Shown: positions 41,519 through 51,374, numbered from the stretch's first letter. The stretch is 64,000 bases of DNA from Oscillospiraceae bacterium (GCA_025758045.1 CP107208.1:2232001-2296000), one strand, 5' to 3'. Numbers and translations: made by a program. Notes: generated by a model not told the origin, from the sequence alone.

Positions 41519-42145
41519 ATGAACAGAAAAAATAGACGGGGATTCACGCTGGTAGAATTGATCGTGGTGCTGGTGATCCTGGCAATTTTGGCGTCCCTGC
41601 TGATCCCGGCGCTGACAGGGTATGTGACCAAAGCAAAAAAGCAGGCGGTCATCACCGAAGCGCGGGATGTGTGGACGGCTTCGCAGGCTGCGCTGACCGA
41701 ATGTTACGCCCTGTACCCGGAAAGCTTTAACGACAAAAGCAATTCCTGCAGATTTACCATTACCGTAAACGGCGTGACCTACAACAATGTGGGCCGCATC
41801 ACAAACGGCGCACTGTACGCGATACAGAAAAACCCGAACGATAAGACAGAGGCGGGCAGCTCCAGCCGGAGAGCGGCCGCCCAGGTGCTGAAGTATCTGG
41901 AGAGCGACGGCAAAAATCCGCGCTATACCTTTGGCAACGGCAGCCTGATCAGCAGCGCTGTCAAGCCGAGCGCCTACTTTAAAAGTAAGCCTAAGAAAAC
42001 GGACGTTATCATCCAGATCTTCCATACGAAGGAGGGGCAGATCGTAGCCATCAACTTTGCAAAGGATGGCTATATGGCAACCATTGTGCCGGGCCAGGAA
42101 ACGACCTGCGAGTATGACGGAGCCTGTATTGCCTCCACGGGCTGA
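41519..42145 (+). CDS. Prepilin-like protein with type IV methylation motif
   Basis: A 208-aa protein with a short basic leader ending in Gly, then the class III signal motif FTLVELIVVLVILAIL, including Glu at position +5 and a long hydrophobic helix (~11-30). The rest is polar, with three Cys residues. It is the pilin/pseudopilin architecture processed by a prepilin peptidase. No pilus assembly genes are near. The ATG at 41519 is favoured (AAAAGG 5 nt upstream); an ATG at 41504 overlaps the GH1 stop. It may be a minor pseudopilin of a pilus encoded elsewhere or a cell-surface protein using that signal. Confidence 0.8.
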   Translation: MNRKNRRGFTLVELIVVLVILAILASLLIPALTGYVTKAKKQAVITEARDVWTASQAALTECYALYPESFNDKSNSCRFTITVNGVTYNNVGRITNGALYAIQKNPNDKTEAGSSSRRAAAQVLKYLESDGKNPRYTFGNGSLISSAVKPSAYFKSKPKKTDVIIQIFHTKEGQIVAINFAKDGYMATIVPGQETTCEYDGACIASTG

Positions 42146-42162
42146 GATAAGAGAATAAAAAC

Positions 42163-42192
42163 AGGCTCCCCTCATCACAAGGGGAGCCTTTG
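42163..42192. terminator. Bidirectional terminator hairpin (AGGCTCCCCT family)
   Basis: AGGCTCCCCT and AGGGGAGCCT form a perfect stem between the converging prepilin and fhs genes. Same sequence family as 44078 and 48779. Confidence 0.7.
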
Positions 42193-42216
42193 CTGTGCCT
42201 ATTTATATTGTATAAA

Positions 42217-43878
42217 TCAGAACAGGCCGGTGATCTTGCCGTTCACGTCCACGTCAATATCCATGGCGGCGGGGTGCTTGGGCAGGCCGGGCATCGTCAT
42301 GATGCTGCCGCAGACGACGACCACGAAGCCGGCACCGGCGGAGAGCCGCACCTCGCGGACGTTGAGGGTGAAGCCATCCGGCGCACCGGTCAGCTTGGCG
42401 TTGTCGCTGAAGGAATACTGCGTCTTGGCGATGCAGACCGGCAGGTTGCCGTAGCCCAGGGCGGTCAGCTCGTCCAGCGTCTTTTTGGCGGCGGCACTGT
42501 AGCTGACACTGCCTGCACGGTAGATTTTCTTCGCCACAGCATCAATCTTATCGGTGAGCGGCGCGTCCAGTTCATAGGTGTATTTTACCTGGGCGTTATC
42601 GTCCAGAATCGACAGCACGGTTTCGGCCAGGGCCTTGCCGCCCTCGCCGCCCTTGGCGAACACCTCGCTCAACGCGCAGGGCACACCGGCCTTGGCGCAG
42701 ACGTCGTAGATGACGGCCATCTCCTCCTCGGTGTCGGTGGGGAAGGCGTTGATGCCCACGCAGACCGGCAGGCCGAAGCCCTGCAAATTCTCGATGTGAC
42801 GTGCCAGATTCACAGCGCCGGCCTTCACGGCCTCGGCGTTGGGTTTGCTCAGGTCGGGCTTGGCAACGCCGCCGTGGGATTTCAGCGCACGGACGGTAGC
42901 AACCAGCACCACAGCGGCGGGATGCAGCCCGGCCGCGCGGCACTTGATGTCCAGGAACTTCTCGGCGCCCAGGTCGGCACCGAAGCCTGCCTCGGTGATG
43001 ACGTAGTCGGCCAGCTTCAGGCTCAGCTTGGTGGCAATGGCGCTGTTGCAGCCGTGGGCAATGTTGGCGAACGGGCCGCCGTGGATGATGGCGGGGTTGT
43101 TCTCCAGCGTCTGCACCAGGTTGGGGTCAAGGGCGTCCTTCAGCAGGGCGGTCATGGCACCGGCCGCGCCGATCTGGCTGGCGGTGACGGGCTGGCCATC
43201 GTAGGTGTAGGCGCAGACGATGCGGGACAGCCGCTCTTTCAGGTCGTTCAGGTCGGTGGCCAGGCAGAACACAGCCATGACCTCGCTGGCGACGGTGATG
43301 TCAAAGCCGTCCTCCCGCGGGGTGCCGTTGACCTTGCCGCCCAGGCCGTCCACGATGAACCGCAGCTGGCGGTCGTTCATGTCCATGCAGCGTTTCCAGG
43401 TGATGCGGCGGGGGTCGATGTTGAGCGGGTTGCCCTGCTGGATGGAGTTGTCGATCATGGCGGCCAGCAGGTTGTTGGCGGCACCGATGGCGTGGATGTC
43501 GCCGGTAAAGTGGAGGTTGATGTCCTCCATGGGCACGACCTGGGCGTAGCCGCCGCCGGCCGCGCCGCCCTTGATGCCGAACACGGGGCCCAGGGACGGC
43601 TCACGCAGGCAGAGCATCGTTTTTTTGCCCAGGGCGTTCATGGCGTCGGCCAGGCCCACGCTGGTGGTGGTCTTGCCTTCGCCGGCCGGGGTGGGGCTGA
43701 TGGCGGTGACCAGGACCAGCTTGCCCTCGGGCTTGTCGGCCTTGGCCAGCAGGTGGTTCAGCTTGGCCTTGTAGTGGCCGTAGGGGATGACGTCCTCACC
43801 CTGCAGGCCCAGCTTGGCGGCAATTTCGGTGATGGGCTGCATTTTGGCGGCCTGGGCAATTTCGATGTCGCTCAACAT
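42217..43878 (-). CDS. fhs: Formate--tetrahydrofolate ligase
   Basis: A 553-aa enzyme that makes 10-formyl-THF from formate, THF and ATP. It contains ISPTPAGEGKTTTSVGL (~64-80, the P-loop), REPSLGPVFGIKGGAAGGGYAQV (core GIKGGAAGGG, ~107-116) and a late CGSIMTMPGLPKHPA (~530-544). 10-formyl-THF feeds the PurN and AICAR transformylase steps of the purine operon in this window. ATG at 43878 after GGAGGA. Transcription passes a ZTP riboswitch with an intrinsic terminator. Confidence 0.96.
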   Translation of the reverse strand: MLSDIEIAQAAKMQPITEIAAKLGLQGEDVIPYGHYKAKLNHLLAKADKPEGKLVLVTAISPTPAGEGKTTTSVGLADAMNALGKKTMLCLREPSLGPVFGIKGGAAGGGYAQVVPMEDINLHFTGDIHAIGAANNLLAAMIDNSIQQGNPLNIDPRRITWKRCMDMNDRQLRFIVDGLGGKVNGTPREDGFDITVASEVMAVFCLATDLNDLKERLSRIVCAYTYDGQPVTASQIGAAGAMTALLKDALDPNLVQTLENNPAIIHGGPFANIAHGCNSAIATKLSLKLADYVITEAGFGADLGAEKFLDIKCRAAGLHPAAVVLVATVRALKSHGGVAKPDLSKPNAEAVKAGAVNLARHIENLQGFGLPVCVGINAFPTDTEEEMAVIYDVCAKAGVPCALSEVFAKGGEGGKALAETVLSILDDNAQVKYTYELDAPLTDKIDAVAKKIYRAGSVSYSAAAKKTLDELTALGYGNLPVCIAKTQYSFSDNAKLTGAPDGFTLNVREVRLSAGAGFVVVVCGSIMTMPGLPKHPAAMDIDVDVNGKITGLF

Positions 43879-43899
43879 TGTACGATTCCTCCGTTTTTT

Positions 43900-43947
43900 G
43901 TAAAAAAATAAAGGGCTGCACACACCATACTCCAGTGTATGCAGCCC
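43900..43947 (-). terminator. Riboswitch-controlled terminator before fhs
   Basis: On the minus strand GGGCTGCA.ACAC and GTGT.TGCAGCCC form a long stem followed by TTTATTTTTTT. Its 5' GGGC overlaps the last conserved bases of the ZTP aptamer, so the two folds exclude each other. Confidence 0.85.
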
Positions 43948-44032
43948 AGACGGTCGGCTTAACAGCAAGGTGAAAATCCGCGTCCCCTGTGGTAACTCCA
44001 CAAAACTCCGTCGGTCAGCGGCCTTGCGATAT
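43943..44032 (-). ncRNA. ZTP (ZMP) riboswitch aptamer
   Basis: Minus-strand leader with the hallmarks of the pfl/ZTP class: GCTGACCGACGGAGTTTTG, then the GTGG-AGTT-ACCAC hairpin, AGGGGAC, a variable linker, and the 3' pseudoknot segment GCCGACCGTCTGGGC. The class binds ZTP/ZMP (AICAR nucleotide), which accumulates when 10-formyl-THF is short, and switches on one-carbon genes such as fhs. Identification is by motif recall, not by a covariance model. Confidence 0.88.
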
Positions 44033-44036
44033 ATTT

Positions 44037-44065
44037 ACTGTAGCATAGGGGAGAAGGTTTGTCAA
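44037..44065 (-). promoter_or_regulatory. Promoter of the fhs riboswitch transcript
   Basis: TTGACA, a 17-bp spacer and TACAGT on the minus strand, placing the start just before the ZTP aptamer. Confidence 0.75.
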
Positions 44066-44077
44066 GGGGTACTCATT

Positions 44078-44104
44078 AAAGGCTCCCCTTTGAGGGGAGC
44101 CTTT
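44078..44104. terminator. Terminator hairpin after the glycosyltransferase gene
   Basis: AAAGGCTCCCCT and AGGGGAGCCTTT form a perfect 12-bp stem that touches the stop codon of the glycosyltransferase gene. It lies at the upstream edge of the fhs promoter region. Confidence 0.75.
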
Positions 44105-44891
44105 AGACGCTCCCTTTCCCGCAGCCCCATTTTTTGAAGTACCGCCCCATGCTGACCAGCTGCATTTTGAACTTGCCCGCATCCCGCATGGGGGCGCGGT
44201 GCCAGGCGTGGACGGCGTGGAACTGAGGGGCCAGCCAGACGGTGCCCTCCCGCAGGACTTTCTGGGTCAGGTCGGCATCCTCGACATACATAAAATAGGC
44301 GGGGTCAAAGCCGCCGATCTTTTGCAGCACATCGGTGCGCACAGCCATAAAGCTGCCGGTGCAGAACTCGATGCGCCGGGGCACGGTCAAATCCTCGTCC
44401 TGCATGGTGTAGTGGTCGTCAGCTTTTTTGAACGCTCCACCGAACTTTGGTGCCAGCTGGCGGGCCAGCAGCAGCCAGGGCGTGGGCTTGCGCCGGGGCA
44501 GGTGCTGCAAGCGGCCGTCGGGGTAGTGCAGCTGCGGGGTGGCCATGGCCGCGCCAGGCTGGGCCAGCAGCCATTCGGCCATCGGCTGCAAAATATCCCC
44601 GGTCAGAACAATGTCGGGGTTTAAGATAAAATGCACGCTGCTATGCAGTTTACCAAGCACGGCGTTATGGCCGCGGCCAAAGCCGACGTTCTCCGGCAGG
44701 CAGAGCACCTGCACGCGGGGGTCGGCCCAATCGGTGCCGGCCAGCTGCTTGCCGCAGCCGTCGGGGCTGGCATTATCGACGATGTACAGTGTAAAATCCG
44801 GCGCGGGGGTAAAATGCAGGATGCTGCGCACCGCGGCGCAGACTTCCTCATAATCGCAATACGCCACAATACAGGCGGAAATGGTGGGCAT
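44103..44891 (-). CDS. Family 2 glycosyltransferase
   Basis: A 262-aa GT-A fold transferase resembling rhamnosyltransferase-type GT2 proteins. It starts TISACIVAYCDYEEV, has DNASPDGCGKQL (~38-49), NVGFGRGHNAVL (~69-80), the metal-binding region NPD (~93-95) and MYVEDADLTQKVLREG (~211-226). No membrane segment. It probably adds a sugar to a cell-surface polysaccharide; donor and acceptor are unknown. It is 28 bp downstream of metA on the same strand. Confidence 0.88.
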   Translation of the reverse strand: MPTISACIVAYCDYEEVCAAVRSILHFTPAPDFTLYIVDNASPDGCGKQLAGTDWADPRVQVLCLPENVGFGRGHNAVLGKLHSSVHFILNPDIVLTGDILQPMAEWLLAQPGAAMATPQLHYPDGRLQHLPRRKPTPWLLLARQLAPKFGGAFKKADDHYTMQDEDLTVPRRIEFCTGSFMAVRTDVLQKIGGFDPAYFMYVEDADLTQKVLREGTVWLAPQFHAVHAWHRAPMRDAGKFKMQLVSMGRYFKKWGCGKGSV

Positions 44892-44919
44892 GGGTGGTCT
44901 CCTAAAATCAGGTATTGCC

Positions 44920-45849
44920 TTATTTTTCCAGTGCTTCCAAATGGTTCAAATCGTACGGGGTATCCTGGTAGACGTAGTAGTTCAGCCAGTTGGTGTACAG
45001 CAGGTAGCCGTGGGCGCGCCAGCGGAACAGCGGGTCGCGGGCGGGGTCGTCGGCGGGGTAGTAGTTGCAGGGCACGTTGATGGGCTTGCCCGCCTTGACG
45101 TCCCGCTTGTACTCGGCGTCCAGGGTGTACTTGTCGTACTCGGGGTGGCCGATAACGAAGATCTGGCGGCCGGATTCGGTGGAGAGCAGCATCGGGCCTG
45201 CTGCATCGCTCTCGGCCAGCACGCGCAGGTCGGGGCAGGCGTCGATGGCGGCGCGGTCCAGCCCGGCCCAACGGCTGTGGGGGGCGTAGAACACCTCATC
45301 GAAGCCGCGCACCAGCGGGTTGGAGGGGCGGGTCACGCGATGCTCAAACACGCCGAACATTTTTTCTGGCAGATGCACCTTGGGAATGCCAAAATGGTAG
45401 TACAACCCGGCCAGCGCACCCCAGCACAGGTGGATGGTGGAGTAGACGTTCTCCTTGGTATAGTCCATGATGGTGCACAACTCGTCCCAGTAGTCCACAT
45501 CCTCGTAGTCCAGGTCCTCGATGGGCGCGCCGGTGATGATCATGCCGTCGAAGCGCTCGTTTCGTATCTCGTCGAAGCTCTTGTAGAAGGCCTTCATGTG
45601 CTCCGGCGGGGTGTGGGTGGTGTCGTGGGTGGCGGTTTTCAAAAAGGTGATCTGCACCTGCAGCGGGCTGTTGGCCAGCAGCCGGGCCAGCTGGGTCTCG
45701 GTGACGATCTTGGTGGGCATCAGGTTCAAAATCAGGATGCGCAGCGGGCGGATGTGCTGGCTCTGGGCACGCTCGCGGTGCATGACAAACACGTTCTCGC
45801 GGCTAAGCTCGTCGAACGCGGGCAGCTCTTTCGGGATAATCAGCGGCAT
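44920..45849 (-). CDS. metA: Homoserine O-acetyltransferase (MetA family)
   Basis: A 309-aa MetA-type acyltransferase activating homoserine for methionine synthesis. It has LNLMPTKIVTETQLARLL (~43-60), the catalytic Cys in HLCWGALAGLYYHFG (~139-153) and HPEYDKYTL (~234-242) with a catalytic His-Glu. The acyl-specificity position reads GAPIE; a Glu at this place marks acetyl-CoA-using enzymes, while E. coli has Gly and uses succinyl-CoA, so the product is predicted to be O-acetylhomoserine. ATG at 45849 after AAGGAG. Confidence 0.93.
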   Translation of the reverse strand: MPLIIPKELPAFDELSRENVFVMHRERAQSQHIRPLRILILNLMPTKIVTETQLARLLANSPLQVQITFLKTATHDTTHTPPEHMKAFYKSFDEIRNERFDGMIITGAPIEDLDYEDVDYWDELCTIMDYTKENVYSTIHLCWGALAGLYYHFGIPKVHLPEKMFGVFEHRVTRPSNPLVRGFDEVFYAPHSRWAGLDRAAIDACPDLRVLAESDAAGPMLLSTESGRQIFVIGHPEYDKYTLDAEYKRDVKAGKPINVPCNYYPADDPARDPLFRWRAHGYLLYTNWLNYYVYQDTPYDLNHLEALEK

Positions 45850-45889
45850 AATGGTTCTCCTTGGCATGTGGCCTTACATTATTATATAT

Positions 45890-45918
45890 ATTGTAAGGGG
45901 TTGCGAGGGAAAATGCAA
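45890..45918 (-). promoter_or_regulatory. Promoter of metA
   Basis: TTGCAT, a 17-bp spacer and TACAAT on the minus strand; an overlapping TATAAT lies slightly downstream. No S-box or T-box leader fits in the ~35-nt untranslated region. Confidence 0.6.
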
Positions 45919-45989
45919 GGATTTTGTTTGGATGCCTTTATGCACGGCATCTATTTTACTTGTTCACAAATCTTTTGCAATTTACCCTA

Positions 45990-46017
45990 TTGACATTTTG
46001 CATCATCGTGCTACAAT
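45990..46017 (+). promoter_or_regulatory. Promoter of clpB
   Basis: TTGACA, a 16-bp spacer and TACAAT, immediately followed by the CIRCE element. Confidence 0.8.
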
Positions 46018-46018
46018 A

Positions 46019-46045
46019 TTAGCAGTCGAACAGATAGAGTGCTAA
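46019..46045 (+). promoter_or_regulatory. CIRCE operator (HrcA-binding site)
   Basis: TTAGCAGTC-N9-GAGTGCTAA, one mismatch from the consensus TTAGCACTC-N9-GAGTGCTAA. Its position over the transcription start predicts HrcA repression and heat induction of clpB. Confidence 0.88.
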
Positions 46046-46160
46046 TAAAGAGCAACCAGCGGAGAGATGACCAAAAGGAAACGCAGCTGGATGGCACTAA
46101 CGTCCGTTCGTGCATATAAATCAAATTCTGCGGTATCTGCAAAATAAGGAGGTACGCACT

Positions 46161-48773
<2,613 letters not shown>

Positions 48774-48778
48774 GGGCA

Positions 48779-48800
48779 AGGCTCCCCTCAAGGGGAGCCT
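48779..48800. terminator. Hairpin after clpB (AGGCTCCCCT family)
   Basis: AGGCTCCCCT and AGGGGAGCCT with a 2-nt loop, 6 bp after the stop. The T-tract is poor (CTCTAAG). Confidence 0.55.
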
Positions 48801-48826
48801 CTAAGCAGCAACATTCATAAACAGCG

Positions 48827-48870
48827 AAATCTCCCGCTGATTGGGCGCAAATCCAGTCGGCGGGAGATTT
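48827..48870. terminator. Bidirectional terminator between clpB and the LexA-like gene
   Basis: AAATCTCCCGC and GCGGGAGATTT form an 11-bp stem with TTTTG on the right side. Convergent genes end on both sides. Confidence 0.75.
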
Positions 48871-48908
48871 TGTCTACCTTATTATAATAGGGGCGCGTTC
48901 TGCACCCC

Positions 48909-49523
48909 TCACAGCCCCCGGCACAGGCCTACGGCTTTGCCCTCGATATGCACCTCGGCCAGCGCAGCGCCGGTGTAGGTCATCAGCGGGTAGGCGGGGT
49001 TGAGTGGCTGCAAAACCATCGTCGTGCCGTCAAAACTTACCTTCTTCAGCGTGGCTTCGTCACCAATGCGCACCACCGCGATCTCCCCGTTCTCCACCTC
49101 GGGCTGGCTGCGCACGGCTACCAGGTCGCCGTCCATGATCTGCGGGGCCATGCTGTCGCCCCGGCAGGTCAGGATGAAATCCGCGTGCCACTCCTCGGGC
49201 ACGGCCACCTCGCCCTCAATGTTCTGCTCGGCCAAAATCGGCATGCCGCAGGCAATGCGCCCCACCAGCGGCAGGCGCTTCAGGCGGGGCAGCGGCTCGC
49301 ACCCCGGGGGCAGGGCAGGGCCGTCCACGCCCATCAGGTAGGCAGTGGTGGTGTGCAGCGCGTTGGCAAACAGCTCCACCTTGGCCTGTGGGATGTCCGC
49401 CTTGCCGTTCTCGATCTTGCTGATCGAGCTTTTGTCCTTGTAGCCCAGCTGTTGGGCCAGGTCTTCCGCGGTCAGGCCCAGTTCCAGCCGCCGCGCCTTG
49501 ATGCGGTCGTAAATAGTTGACAT
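48909..49523 (-). CDS. LexA-like self-cleaving repressor with XRE domain
   Basis: A 204-aa regulator with an XRE-type helix-turn-helix (~6-62, LGLTAEDLAQQLGYKDKSSIS) rather than the LexA winged helix, a Pro-rich linker, and an S24 peptidase domain (~85-204). The self-cleavage dipeptide is Cys-Gly in RIACGMP; the catalytic Ser is in CRGDSMAP and the Lys in ATLKKV. Such proteins release their promoters when RecA filaments form. It is divergent from an ATPase gene, and four dyads lie between them. It could be an SOS regulator or a captured phage-type repressor. Confidence 0.88.
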   Translation of the reverse strand: MSTIYDRIKARRLELGLTAEDLAQQLGYKDKSSISKIENGKADIPQAKVELFANALHTTTAYLMGVDGPALPPGCEPLPRLKRLPLVGRIACGMPILAEQNIEGEVAVPEEWHADFILTCRGDSMAPQIMDGDLVAVRSQPEVENGEIAVVRIGDEATLKKVSFDGTTMVLQPLNPAYPLMTYTGAALAEVHIEGKAVGLCRGL

Positions 49524-49550
49524 AGCTTCGCTCCTTTTCTATTAGTATAA

Positions 49551-49579
49551 CACAGCGTGGAAAATAATTCAAGAGATTT
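49551..49579 (-). promoter_or_regulatory. Promoter of the LexA-like repressor gene
   Basis: TTGAAT, a 17-bp spacer and TATACT on the minus strand (coordinates within ~2 bp). The -35 and spacer are covered by operator 1 (49557-49573). Confidence 0.65.
49557..49573. promoter_or_regulatory. Repressor operator 1
   Basis: GTGGAAAATAATTCAAG, fitting GTGGAA-N5-TTCNAC with one end mismatch. Overlaps the repressor's own promoter. Confidence 0.6.
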
Positions 49580-49589
49580 TGCAAAAATA

Positions 49590-49606
49590 GTTGACTTTTA
49601 TTCCAC
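49590..49606. promoter_or_regulatory. Repressor operator 2
   Basis: On the minus strand GTGGAATAAAAGTCAAC, fitting the same dyad with one mismatch. It covers the -35 of the rightward promoter. Confidence 0.55.
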
Positions 49607-49619
49607 TTTGTGGTAGGAT
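49591..49619 (+). promoter_or_regulatory. Promoter of the sORF-ATPase unit
   Basis: TTGACT, a 17-bp spacer and TAGGAT, flanked by operators 2 and 3. Confidence 0.65.
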
Positions 49620-49625
49620 AGGGGT

Positions 49626-49642
49626 GTGGAATCAGGTTCTAC
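49626..49642. promoter_or_regulatory. Repressor operator 3
   Basis: GTGGAATCAGGTTCTAC, a near-perfect 17-bp palindrome (GTRGAAYCNGRTTCYAC), located at the predicted transcript start. Confidence 0.65.
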
Positions 49643-49685
49643 TTTAGGCTGACGCAACTTTTGCGGATTTATTTTTTGTGGGGAA

Positions 49686-49702
49686 GTGGAACTACATTCA
49701 AC
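49686..49702. promoter_or_regulatory. Repressor operator 4
   Basis: GTGGAACTACATTCAAC, again GTGGAA-N5-TTCNAC, in the leader of the rightward transcript. Confidence 0.6.
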
Positions 49703-49737
49703 GAGAACGGCAATCTATAAAAAAGGAGAGAGAACAC

Positions 49738-49788
49738 ATGCACAACCACATTTACCCGCAGCCTATCTGCTGCAAGAAAGCGGGGTGA
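49738..49788 (+). CDS. 16-codon leader ORF before the ATPase gene
   Basis: ATG at 49738 follows a strong AAAGGAGAG and reads 16 codons (MHNHIYPQPICCKKAG) to a TGA at 49786-49788, only 4 nt before the TTG start of the ATPase. The ATPase itself has a weak site, so translation of this peptide probably delivers ribosomes to it. His-, Pro- and Cys-rich; no family. Confidence 0.5.
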   Translation: MHNHIYPQPICCKKAG

Positions 49789-49792
49789 GCGC

Positions 49793-51259
49793 TTGCTGCT
49801 GAAAAAAGATTTGTCGCAGTGTAAAGACCTGCGAACCGTTGAGCATCTGGCCCAGCAGTTTGGCTGGTACGCCGCCGCCTGGACGCCGCAGGAGCCGCAC
49901 CTCATCTGCTCGGACGAGCAGTTTACCGAATTTGCCAAGGCCCTGGGCAAGCTGGCGGTGACCCAGGATGGCGAAAACCTGCTGTATTTTCTGGCGCTGG
50001 CCGCAGAAACAGCGCAGGAACGTAAAAACCGCACGGACCGCATTTTGGAGCGCAAGCTGTTTTACGAGACCAGCACCGTCATCACCGAGGCGGACATCGC
50101 CCGCTGCCACAACGACCAGCTGGCCACGCCGCCCGGCGTGCGCAAGGCCGACGCGATGGAAACGCTGCACTTTCTGGCCCCGCCGGAGGAGGAAAAACAG
50201 GACGATACAGCGCCAAACGGCATCGTGTCCATCTCGGCCAAAGACTTGCAGGACAAGGAGTTCAAGCCCATCAAGTGGGTGGTGGAGGGCCTGCTGCCCC
50301 AAGGTCTGGCGCTGCTGGTGGCCCCGCCCAAGTACGGCAAAAGCTGGCTGATGCTGGACCTTTGCCTTTCGGTGGCGTCCGGACAAAAGTTTTTGGACAT
50401 GTCTACGAACAAAACCGACTGCCTCTACCTGGCACTGGAGGACAACCAGCGCCGCCTGCAGGACCGCATGAACCGTGTGCTGCAGGGCGAGCGTGCGCCC
50501 GACGGCTTTGCGCTGGCCACCGGCTCTCTGGATTTGCAGGACGGCCTGCTGGACCAGCTGACCAACTACCTGAACTTCAACCCCGGCTGCGGGCTGGTGG
50601 TCATCGACACGCTGCAGCGGGTGCGCCGCACCACCGGCAAGGCAATAAACGCCTACCAGGCCGACTACAAGGATGTGGGCATCCTGCAAAAGTTTGCGTC
50701 TGAACGCGAAATTTGCATTGTGCTGGTACACCACCTGCGCAAGATGAAGGACGAGACCGATCCTTTTGCCCAGATCAGCGGCACCAACGGCATCTTCGGC
50801 GCGGCGGATTCTGCCTTCGTGATGACCCGCGACCGCCGCGTGGACGACACGACCAAGCTCTCGGTGACCGGCCGCGACCTGGAGGAATTTGAGCTGGCCC
50901 TGCGCCTGGACAAGACCCAATGCCGCTGGCAAAACCTGGGCGACGCCGAGGCCCGCGCCCGCGAGCAGGCCCGCAAAGAATACGAAAACAGCGCCCTGGT
51001 GCAGACCATTCGCAAGCTGGTAGAGCGCAACCACGGCAGCTGGAGCGGCACCGCCAAGGAGATACTGGAGGCAGGCAAGCTGCTGACCAGGCGGTTTATT
51101 GCGGAGAATCCACGCGCGGTGACCTACCAGCTGAACGATTTGGAGGGTCAGCTGATGGAGGTGGATGGTATCGCTCATAGAAAAAGTTCATCAGGAACAT
51201 CAGGCGCAAGACATGTATTTTATAAGGAACTCGACTCACAGTTAGCACAAGCATCTTAG
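49793..51259 (+). CDS. RepA-like AAA ATPase (RecA-fold)
   Basis: A 488-aa protein with a RecA/AAA_25-type ATPase domain. Walker A is APPKYGKSWLM (~179-189) and Walker B GLVVIDTLQRV (~266-276), followed by LVHHLRKMKD (~306-315) and a sensor-like SGTNGIFGAADS (~324-335). This resembles helicase-type RepA proteins of plasmids and mobile elements. The N-terminal ~150 and C-terminal ~110 residues are not recognised. It begins with TTG. Its pairing with a LexA-like repressor suggests a DNA-damage-inducible unit or a relic of a mobile element. Confidence 0.8.
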   Translation: MLLKKDLSQCKDLRTVEHLAQQFGWYAAAWTPQEPHLICSDEQFTEFAKALGKLAVTQDGENLLYFLALAAETAQERKNRTDRILERKLFYETSTVITEADIARCHNDQLATPPGVRKADAMETLHFLAPPEEEKQDDTAPNGIVSISAKDLQDKEFKPIKWVVEGLLPQGLALLVAPPKYGKSWLMLDLCLSVASGQKFLDMSTNKTDCLYLALEDNQRRLQDRMNRVLQGERAPDGFALATGSLDLQDGLLDQLTNYLNFNPGCGLVVIDTLQRVRRTTGKAINAYQADYKDVGILQKFASEREICIVLVHHLRKMKDETDPFAQISGTNGIFGAADSAFVMTRDRRVDDTTKLSVTGRDLEEFELALRLDKTQCRWQNLGDAEARAREQARKEYENSALVQTIRKLVERNHGSWSGTAKEILEAGKLLTRRFIAENPRAVTYQLNDLEGQLMEVDGIAHRKSSSGTSGARHVFYKELDSQLAQAS

Positions 51260-51282
51260 AAGAGCTTTATTAATATAAAATT

Positions 51283-51327
51283 ACTATTGACATCATTGTT
51301 ATCATTGTTTCTATTGAGTTTATTCAC
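51283..51327 (+). repeat. Left nonamer array, second locus (NNTATTGNN / ATCATTGTT)
   Basis: Five phased 9-mers: ACTATTGAC, ATCATTGTT, ATCATTGTT, TCTATTGAG, TTTATTCAC. They begin 24 bp after the ATPase stop and pair with the array at 51339-51374. Confidence 0.7.
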
Positions 51328-51338
51328 GGATTATATGC

Positions 51339-51374
51339 AATGAAATCAATGATTTCAATGATAACAATGATAAA
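51339..51374 (+). repeat. Right nonamer array, second locus (AATGATNNN)
   Basis: Four phased 9-mers: AATGAAATC, AATGATTTC, AATGATAAC, AATGATAAA. ATCATTGTTATCATTG at 51292-51307 is perfectly complementary to 51356-51371. The loop between arrays is 11 nt. Unit pattern AAYGRTNNN is shared with the array at 3457. Confidence 0.75.

Noticed and set aside
48909..51259. Prophage or phage remnant based on the LexA-like repressor and RepA-like ATPase
   Set aside because: No integrase, structural, lysis or packaging genes adjoin them and no att repeats are visible; kept only as a possibility within the gene entries.
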